Shown one piece after another: positions 58,507 through 64,000 of a stretch of DNA of 64,000 nucleotides. Origin of the DNA: Ruania alba (lineage in GTDB: Bacteria; Actinomycetota; Actinomycetes; Actinomycetales; Beutenbergiaceae). A program made the translations under genes and the position numbers. Each line of letters starts with the position of its first letter. Position 1 is the stretch's first letter. The notes below the pieces were generated by a model that was not told the DNA's origin, ran no database searches, and saw only the letters and a list, made by a program, of their open reading frames with translations. The stretch spans positions 1,522,387 to 1,586,386 of the forward strand of contig NZ_FNTX01000001.1 in the NCBI RefSeq assembly GCF_900105765.1, in the 5' to 3' direction.

Positions 58507-59568
58507 GAAGGCTCCCGGGTCGTCAGCCAGGCCACGTCCCATGGTGGACAACTGCACGGGGGACTCCTGCAGAGCGTCCAGCAGGCCGTCAGTCGCCACC
58601 GGCACGAGCTGGTGCCGATCCGCCAGTGCACGCGCCTGCTCCTTCACCTGTGCCCCCAGCTCAGCCAGGTCGCCGTCCAGCTGAGGTACGGCGACGTCCG
58701 CCGCGCACAACGCCACCCGGCCGTACGCCGTCAGGCTGTGATGCGAGATCCCTCGGTGGCGTGCTCGAGGATCGGCACCGGAGACCCGGAGGCTGGCCAC
58801 CGGACGTCCGCCCAGCGTGGCGGTCGCGTTCACCGCCTCACCGGCGCTCACCCCGGAGAATCCCCACCGCGTCCCGGTGCCGAGATTGCCCGGCCCCTGC
58901 GCCACCACGACCATGTCGGCACGGGCGACCAGCCGCGCCGCGAGCAGCCCGGAGTGCACGGTGACCGCTTCCAGATCGCCGCCGAAGGCCTGACCGACGG
59001 TGATGGTGGACTGCACCCAGTCGCGGGCACGGAGTGTCGCCACGGACCGAGAGAACCACGCCGGCAGCGCACCGCCGTCCGTCATCAGGTACGCCACCAC
59101 GGGGGCCGGCCGGCCCAGCCGTACCGCCTCGTGCCGGGCTCCCGCGATGATCGCCGGCACCGCGGAGTGCAGGTCCGCGACCACCACGGGCAGCCCGCCG
59201 AGATCGTCAGCATCCCGGAGCAGGTCGTGGTCCGGGGACTCCTGCTCGTCGACGCCGAGCACCATCGTCTGCAGCGGCGTGTACCGCGCCTTCATGATGT
59301 GGCCAGGGCTGGTGGGCGGGTCGGCCGGCAGGTTGTCGGGGCGGGCCACCACGAATGCGTACCCGCCGGTACCCAGGCCCCGCGTCAACGCTGTGGTCGA
59401 GAGCAGTACCCGTTCGCCGACCTGCGGATGGCCGACCAGCTCCGGGTACGCCAGCGCCCGCACCTGCTCCTGCCCGCCCGCAGCCGCCGTCAGGACGACC
59501 TCGAGCTCGACCGCGCCTGACCACTGTTTTCGCACGGCCTGCACCACGCCGTCCCGCCACGTCATCAC
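58435..59568 (-). CDS. DUF3866 family protein
   Basis: 377 residues, soluble, of unknown function. The N-terminal barrel-like part (VELEVVLTAAAGGQEQVRALAYPELVG) is followed by a region with GHIMKARYTPLQ, DLHSAVPAIIAGARH, VVAQGPGNLGTGTRWGFSGV and RISHHSLTAYG-like blocks typical of DUF3866. It starts at ATG 59568 or 59565, divergent from pafB with a 33-bp spacer. Its 3' end overlaps the PH-domain gene in convergent orientation. Confidence 0.85.
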   Translation of the reverse strand: MMTWRDGVVQAVRKQWSGAVELEVVLTAAAGGQEQVRALAYPELVGHPQVGERVLLSTTALTRGLGTGGYAFVVARPDNLPADPPTSPGHIMKARYTPLQTMVLGVDEQESPDHDLLRDADDLGGLPVVVADLHSAVPAIIAGARHEAVRLGRPAPVVAYLMTDGGALPAWFSRSVATLRARDWVQSTITVGQAFGGDLEAVTVHSGLLAARLVARADMVVVAQGPGNLGTGTRWGFSGVSAGEAVNATATLGGRPVASLRVSGADPRARHRGISHHSLTAYGRVALCAADVAVPQLDGDLAELGAQVKEQARALADRHQLVPVATDGLLDALQESPVQLSTMGRGLADDPGAFLAAAVAGIHAARLVAGDEGGQPA

Positions 59569-59587
59569 TCCGGCAACCTATCGCGGG

Positions 59588-59593
59588 TAGCGT
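59588..59593 (+). promoter_or_regulatory. pafB -10 box (TAGCGT)
   Basis: TAGCGT ends 8 nt before the pafB ATG at 59602, within the 33-bp divergent spacer. Confidence 0.5.
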
Positions 59594-59601
59594 GCTCTCC
59601 T

Positions 59602-60558
59602 ATGAGGAGTGAGCGCGTGCCCGCTGCTGAGCGGCTGCTCGACCTGGTGATCGCCCTGAGCCACACCCGGCACCGGATGACCAAGGGGGACATCCGCCGC
59701 CAGGTGAACGGGTACGCCGACGCTGCCTCGGACGAGTCCTTCGACCGCATGTTCGAGCGGGACAAGGACCAGTTGCGGGAGCTGGGCATCCCGATCGTCA
59801 CACTGACCGACTCCGCGCACGCCGACGACGTGGGGTACCGGATCGACATGGCCGAGTACCGGCTGCCGCCCGTGGACTTCACCGCGGCCGAGGTGGGGGT
59901 GCTCTCGCTGGCGGCACAGGTCTGGCAGGACTCCGCCTTCGCTGCGGACTCCCGGCGCGGCCTGACCAAGCTGCGCGCCGTGAGCGATCTCAGCGATCCT
60001 GCCGAACACACCGGCCTCGCCCTACGGGTGCGCGGACCGGACGCGGCCTTTCCGGACCTGCTGGAGGCGATCACCGACCGGATCGGTGTGCAGTTCACCT
60101 ACCGTGCCGCCAACACGGGAACGACGGGGGACCGGTCGGTCCAGCCGTGGCGGCTGGTGGCGAAGGACCGCGGGTGGTACCTGATCGGGTTCGACAACGA
60201 CCGGCAGGCGCAACGCTCGTTCCGTCTGTCCCGGATCATCGGCCGGGTTCACCGGGTTGGCCGGCCCGGGGAGGTGCAGATCCCGCAGCAGGTGGCACCG
60301 CACCCGGTACACACCACCGAGGTGGTGCTCGCCCTCGTCCCCGAGCGTGCCTCAGCGGTGCGGGCCCGCTCGGAGCCCGCCGAGCACCCGGCCGCAGTGG
60401 CCGATCGTGACGTGGTGCGCCTGGAGGTGACCGACACCGGCAGGTTCGCCGAAGAACTCGCCGGATACGGCGAGAACGTGCTGGTGCTCGAACCCGCCGA
60501 GCTTCGGCAGGCGGTCATCCAGCGGCTCCGTGCCGCGCAGACGTGGGGGAGGGGCTGA
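59602..60558 (+). CDS. pafB: WYL-domain regulator PafB
   Basis: Subunit of the PafBC transcription activator of the LexA-independent DNA damage response in actinobacteria. 318 residues: N-terminal winged helix-turn-helix (AAERLLDLVIALSHTRHRMT ... IRRQVNGY), central WYL domain with FTYRAANTG, QPWRLVAKDRGWYLIGFDNDR, and a C-terminal WCX extension. The stop overlaps pafC (TGATG). Pup-proteasome genes, often upstream in other genomes, are not here. Confidence 0.93.
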   Translation: MRSERVPAAERLLDLVIALSHTRHRMTKGDIRRQVNGYADAASDESFDRMFERDKDQLRELGIPIVTLTDSAHADDVGYRIDMAEYRLPPVDFTAAEVGVLSLAAQVWQDSAFAADSRRGLTKLRAVSDLSDPAEHTGLALRVRGPDAAFPDLLEAITDRIGVQFTYRAANTGTTGDRSVQPWRLVAKDRGWYLIGFDNDRQAQRSFRLSRIIGRVHRVGRPGEVQIPQQVAPHPVHTTEVVLALVPERASAVRARSEPAEHPAAVADRDVVRLEVTDTGRFAEELAGYGENVLVLEPAELRQAVIQRLRAAQTWGRG

Positions 60559-61556
60559 TGGCCGAGACTGCCGGTGACCGGGTGGTGCGCATGCTCGCCC
60601 TGATCGCCTATCTGGACGACCACCCCGGTGTGCCGGTGGAGCAGGTGGCCGAGCACTTCGGGGTCAGCGTCGGGCAGGTGCTGATGGACGTGGATACGCT
60701 CTGGGTCTCCGGCACGCCCGGATACATGCACGACGACCTGATCGACTTCGCGGCCGATGATCACGAGCGCAACATCCTCACCCTCACCGACGCCCGCGGT
60801 ATGGACCAGCCGCTGCGGCTGGGCCCGCAGGAGGCACTCGCCCTGCTGACGGCGCTGCGTTCGCTGCAGGAGACTCCCGGTCTGGCTGATGACGCCGTCC
60901 TCTCGAGCACCGCGGACAAGCTCGCCCGCGCCGCAGGTGCGGCGGCACAGGCCGCCGAATCGGTGGATGTGCGCGTCGGGGATACCTCCCGACCGGATGT
61001 CTCGGCGCGTCTGAGCCTGGTCCGGGACGCGCTTCGTGCCGGACGGCAGCTGCGGTTGCGATACGTCTCCGCCGCCGACACGGTCAGCGAACGCACCGTC
61101 GATCCCCTTCAGCTGCTCACCGACTCGGACCAGTGGTTCCTGCTCGCCTGGTGCCATCGCGCCACCGACGTGCGCCAGTTCCGGCTGGACCGGATGCTGG
61201 AGGCGACCCCGCTCGACGCCCCGGTGGGCGAGCACCCGCACGTGACCCTCCCGGGATCGGCGGAGCCACCGTTGACGGCGGCCCGCTGGCAGGTCCGGCT
61301 GGTCCTCTCCTCGCGCGCCCGATGGGTGGCCGAGCAGTACCCCGTCAGCACAGTGACCGACCTCGACGACGGACGCTTCGCCGTCGTGCTGGATGTGGTG
61401 GACCTCGCCTGGCTGCACAACCTGGTGCTCGGTCTGGGACCTGACGTGCATGAGGTGGAGCCGGCCGACGTGGCCGACGGGATCGCTGCCCGGGGCAGGG
61501 CCGCACTGGCGGCCTATGCTGCGGCCGGTCTGCTCGACGATGTCGATGTGCCCTAG
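60558..61556 (+). CDS. pafC: WYL-domain regulator PafC
   Basis: Partner of PafB. 332 residues: N-terminal HTH (VVRMLALIAYLDDHPGVPVEQVAEHFGVSVGQV), a WYL domain (LRYVSAADTVSERTVDPLQLL ... DQWFLLAWCHRATDVRQFRLDRM) and a WCX domain. Activity is thought to need ligand binding in the WYL domain. The TAG stop overlaps the -10 box of the next gene. Confidence 0.93.
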   Translation: MAETAGDRVVRMLALIAYLDDHPGVPVEQVAEHFGVSVGQVLMDVDTLWVSGTPGYMHDDLIDFAADDHERNILTLTDARGMDQPLRLGPQEALALLTALRSLQETPGLADDAVLSSTADKLARAAGAAAQAAESVDVRVGDTSRPDVSARLSLVRDALRAGRQLRLRYVSAADTVSERTVDPLQLLTDSDQWFLLAWCHRATDVRQFRLDRMLEATPLDAPVGEHPHVTLPGSAEPPLTAARWQVRLVLSSRARWVAEQYPVSTVTDLDDGRFAVVLDVVDLAWLHNLVLGLGPDVHEVEPADVADGIAARGRAALAAYAAAGLLDDVDVP

Positions 61557-61559
61557 GCT
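61554..61559 (+). promoter_or_regulatory. leaderless -10 box (TAGGCT) overlapping the pafC stop
   Basis: TAGGCT begins with the pafC TAG stop codon and ends 6 nt before the ATG at 61566. Confidence 0.55.
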
Positions 61560-61565
61560 GATCCT

Positions 61566-61889
61566 ATGATCTGGCTGGTGGTCTGGGCGGTGCTCGTCCT
61601 CGGTGCGTGCGTCGTGGGGTTCCTGATCGCTCGCCATCTGTGGCGTCAGTTCACGGCGCTGATGGCTCAAGCGCGGCACAGCGCCGAGGCGATGGAACGC
61701 CTCAATGCCGCCGTGGCTGAGCTGGAGGCGCAGGCACAGACATTCCGTCCGCACCTCGCTGCGACGGAGAGCCAACGGGAACAGTGGCGGCAGACACGAG
61801 CCGCGAACCTGGCCGCGCGTGCAATGCGCGTGCGTGAACGCCGATCGCGTACCCTGGAGAGGTGGCGGGCGATCGGCATGCCCCTGTGA
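61566..61889 (+). CDS. small membrane protein with coiled coil
   Basis: 107 residues: an N-terminal membrane helix (about 2-24), an amphipathic coiled-coil stretch (25-68) and a strongly basic C-terminus (RAMRVRERRSRTLERWRAIG). Located between pafC and tatA as in related actinobacteria. Family not recognised; function unknown. Confidence 0.75.
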   Translation: MIWLVVWAVLVLGACVVGFLIARHLWRQFTALMAQARHSAEAMERLNAAVAELEAQAQTFRPHLAATESQREQWRQTRAANLAARAMRVRERRSRTLERWRAIGMPL

Positions 61890-61936
61890 CGTGTGAGACC
61901 ACCGACCGCCATGACCATTCCGACGGAGGAACCATC

Positions 61937-62218
61937 ATGCTCAAGAATCCTGTCTTTTGGATCGTGATCATCGGCCTTGTGCTGCTGCTGTTCGGGGCCA
62001 GCCGCCTGCCCGACATCGCCGGCAACGTGGGCAAGTCGCTCAAGGTCTTCAAGAAGGAGATCAAGGAGTTGCAGGAGGACACCGACATCTCGGTCGACGA
62101 CGTGACCGGTCAGCGCAAGGATGAAACCGGCACTACCGGCTCGGCCTCGAGCCCGTCCACCGATTCGCCCTCGTCGCCGTCCTTCGACCAGAAGCACGAC
62201 GACCCGCGGTATACCTGA
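61937..62218 (+). CDS. tatA: Sec-independent translocase TatA
   Basis: Pore-forming subunit of twin-arginine export. 93 residues: a short N-terminal membrane helix (VFWIVIIGLVLLLFGASRLPD with the FGxxxLP hinge), an amphipathic helix (NVGKSLKVFKKEIKEL) and a polar Ser/Thr/Asp tail. ATG 61937 follows GGAGGAACC. tatC follows 6 bp downstream. Confidence 0.95.
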   Translation: MLKNPVFWIVIIGLVLLLFGASRLPDIAGNVGKSLKVFKKEIKELQEDTDISVDDVTGQRKDETGTTGSASSPSTDSPSSPSFDQKHDDPRYT

Positions 62219-62224
62219 CCTCAG

Positions 62225-63060
62225 GTGGTCTCACGAACGAACCCTGAGGGGCGGATGCCCCTCGGGGAGCATCTGCGAGAGCTGCGCAAGCGCCTGCTGC
62301 TCGCGATGGCCGGCCTGGTGGTCGGCACCATCGGGGATGGTTCCTGTACAAGCCGGTCTTCGAGCTGCTGCAGGAGCCTGTCGCGGAGCTGGTGGCGCAG
62401 GGGGTCAACGCCAGCATCAACTTCGGAAGCATCGCCTCCTCCTTCGACGTGCAGCTGCGGGTGTCCGCCTTCCTCGGTGTGCTCGCCTCCAGCCCGTGGT
62501 GGATGTACCAGCTCTGGGCATTCCTCGCGCCGGGGCTGACGACGAAGGAACGCCAGTCCGCGATCGTGTTCCTCGCCACCGGGGTGCCGTTGTTCGCCGG
62601 TGGTGTCTGGATGGCCTGGGTCGCGCTGCCGAACACCTTCTTCCTCCTCACCCAGTTCGTCCCGGAGGGCACGGAGTCCTCGCTGTTCATCGACGCGACC
62701 ACCTACCTGAAGTTCGTGGTGCAGTTCCTGCTCATCTTCGGCTTCGCGTTCCTGCTGCCGATGGTGCTCGTGGCGCTCAATCTCCTCGGCGTGGTCAAGG
62801 GCATCACCTGGCTGAAGGGCTGGCGCTGGGCCGTCATCATCATCTTCATCCTCGCCGCGCTGGCCACACCGACCGCCGACCCGGTGACCTTCGTCCTGAT
62901 GTCACTGCCGATCGTGGCCCTGTACTTCCTCGCCGTCGGCCTGAGCATGCTGAACGACCGCCGGGTGGCGAAGAAGAACGCCATCGAGGACGCCGAGCTC
63001 GACGCAGCGCTCAGTGAGGGCACCTCGACCGCAGGCTCCAAAGACTCCGACGAGACGTGA
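62225..63060 (+). CDS. tatC: Sec-independent translocase TatC, reading frame interrupted near 62334
   Basis: Twin-arginine signal receptor with six membrane helices. The first frame (GTG 62225) gives the conserved cytosolic start MPLGEHLRELRKRLLLAMAGLVVGTI; the second (through 63060) gives the remaining five-plus helices, with ASSPWWMYQLWAFLAPGLTTKE pieces, FVPEGTESSLFIDATTYL, FGFAFLLPM and ATPTADP. The break is in the GGGG run at 62333-62336: one extra base yields ATC-GxG-GGA-TGG and restores GWFLYKPVFELLQEPVAELVAQ (in short pieces). Most likely a sequencing deletion. C-terminus is polar and acidic. Confidence 0.92.
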
Positions 63061-63067
63061 CCGCCCG

Positions 63068-64000
63068 GTGAGCAGGCTGGGGGTGCTGGTCAACCCCGCT
63101 GCCGGCCACGGCCGCGGCGCCCTCGCCGGCCGCGAAGCCCTCTCCGCGCTCGGTGGCAGCGAACACGAGATCCTCGATCTGACCGGCAGTGACGCCGACG
63201 ATGCACTCCGGCGTGCCCGCAAAGCGATGTGGGAGCTCGATGCGCTGGTGGCCGTCGGTGGAGACGGGATGGCCCACCTTGGGGTGAACGCCGTGGCCGG
63301 GACCACCGTGCCGCTCGGGCTCGTGCCGGTGGGCAGCGGGAACGACCTGGCCCGCAATCTCGGCCTGGCGGTGCACGACGTGTCCCGTGCGGTGGCGGAC
63401 CTGCTGGCCGGCCTGCACACCGAGCCACGCCACCTGGACGCCATCGCTACCCAGGTGCATCAGCCCGGTGAACCCGGCGACGACACCGACGACACCACCC
63501 TCGAATGGACCGCCTGCGTCCTCTCCGCCGGCTTCGACGCCGCCGTGAACGACCGGGCGAACCACTACCGCTGGCCACGCGGCGGCGGCCGGTATGTGCG
63601 CGGGGTGCTCGGTGAGCTCGCCGGGTTCCGCCCGTACGGGTATCGGATCACCATCGACGGCGTCGTGCGCGAGCTGCCCGCCACCCTCGTCGCGCTGGCC
63701 AACGCCACGTCCTTCGGTGGGGGGATGCGGATCGCCCCGGACGCGCAGCTGGACGACGGTCTGATGGACGTGGTGATCGGACATGCGATGGGCCGCGGCG
63801 CGCTGCTGCGCCTGTTCCCCCAGGTCTACTCCGGCCGGCACGTGGGTTCGGCCCGGGTGGACGTGATCCGGGCACGGGAGGTGATCCTGGAGGCGCTCCC
63901 GGGACGCCGTCCGCCGCCGCCGGTGTACGCCGACGGCGAGCTCCTGGGGCGCCTGCCTATTCGGGCACGACTGCGTCCGGGGGCGCTGCAGCTGCTCGGC
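63068..64000 (+). CDS. diacylglycerol kinase family lipid kinase (3' truncated by window end)
   Basis: 311 codons are visible and the frame runs off the window. N-terminal GVLVNPAAGHGRGA, the nucleotide motif VAVGGDGMAHLGVNAVAG, PVGSGNDLARNLGLAV, and the catalytic-side SAGFDAAVNDRAN and NATSFGGGMRIAPDAQLDDGLMDVV place it in the YegS/DgkB family, which phosphorylates diacylglycerol or related lipids. GTG 63068 begins 7 bp after the tatC stop. Little is missing at the C-terminus judged by family length. Confidence 0.9.
   Translation, partial: MSRLGVLVNPAAGHGRGALAGREALSALGGSEHEILDLTGSDADDALRRARKAMWELDALVAVGGDGMAHLGVNAVAGTTVPLGLVPVGSGNDLARNLGLAVHDVSRAVADLLAGLHTEPRHLDAIATQVHQPGEPGDDTDDTTLEWTACVLSAGFDAAVNDRANHYRWPRGGGRYVRGVLGELAGFRPYGYRITIDGVVRELPATLVALANATSFGGGMRIAPDAQLDDGLMDVVIGHAMGRGALLRLFPQVYSGRHVGSARVDVIRAREVILEALPGRRPPPPVYADGELLGRLPIRARLRPGALQLLG

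Overview
This 64 kb window is a chromosomal segment of a high-GC actinobacterium. Gene content and order (rarA-rpsD-alaS-ruvX-mltG-aro, efp-nusB-pyr-car-mihF-gmk-rpoZ-coaBC-metK-priA-fmt, pafBC-tatAC) and the actinobacterial-type mIHF, helicase-degenerate PriA and PafBC point to the order Micrococcales. The genus cannot be fixed from the sequence alone. No tRNA, rRNA, CRISPR array, IS element or phage was found; the region is mostly core housekeeping DNA with small accessory insertions.

Layout. 1-4.1 kb: DUF349 protein and membrane-anchored cyclophilin (minus strand), divergent from hisS. 4.1-9.5 kb: a perfect 23-bp-arm terminator, a DEAD-box helicase with a DbpA-type domain, and two adjacent dynamin/Era-like membrane GTPases. 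9.6-15.9 kb: aspS, a GNAT acetyltransferase, an MMPL transporter and rarA. 15.9-17.1 kb: a DUF559 (Vsr-like) nuclease gene between two 75-bp inverted, three-armed palindromic repeats; this is the most unusual unit here. 17.3-23.1 kb: rpsD, two small membrane proteins, alaS, ruvX, mltG. 23.1-28.2 kb: shikimate cluster aroE-(prepilin peptidase)-aroC-aroK-aroB-aroQ. 28.2-29.4 kb: a SatD-like regulator with a regular five-half-site operator over a leaderless promoter, plus a membrane partner. 29.4-33.3 kb: efp, nusB, and an MFS transporter coupled to a sphingosine-phosphate-lyase-like PLP enzyme. 33.3-41.7 kb: complete pyrR-B-C-carA-carB-pyrF operon with a PyrR-binding leader. 41.7-48.5 kb: mihF, gmk, rpoZ, coaBC, metK, priA, HAD hydrolase. 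48.5-51.3 kb: maltokinase-cap-like protein and a DUF222/HNH (13E12-type) locus with a partial 5' duplication. 51.5-58.5 kb: fmt, RsmB-like methyltransferase, rpe, an FMN riboswitch driving a two-gene RibXY-like transporter, hisE, hisG, PH-domain protein. 58.4-64 kb: DUF3866, pafB, pafC, a small membrane protein, tatA, tatC and a truncated diacylglycerol kinase.

Two window-wide patterns stand out. Many genes carry a TANNNT box 6-8 nt before the start codon, the signature of leaderless transcripts. Four genes (helicase N-terminus, alaS, DUF222/HNH, tatC) are each restored by adding one base in a C or G run. Because alaS is essential, this looks like homopolymer deletion error in the assembly rather than four real pseudogenes.

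Functionally the genes cover translation (hisS, aspS, alaS, rpsD, efp, fmt), pyrimidine, aromatic and histidine synthesis, DNA maintenance (rarA, ruvX, priA, pafBC), and protein export (tatAC).
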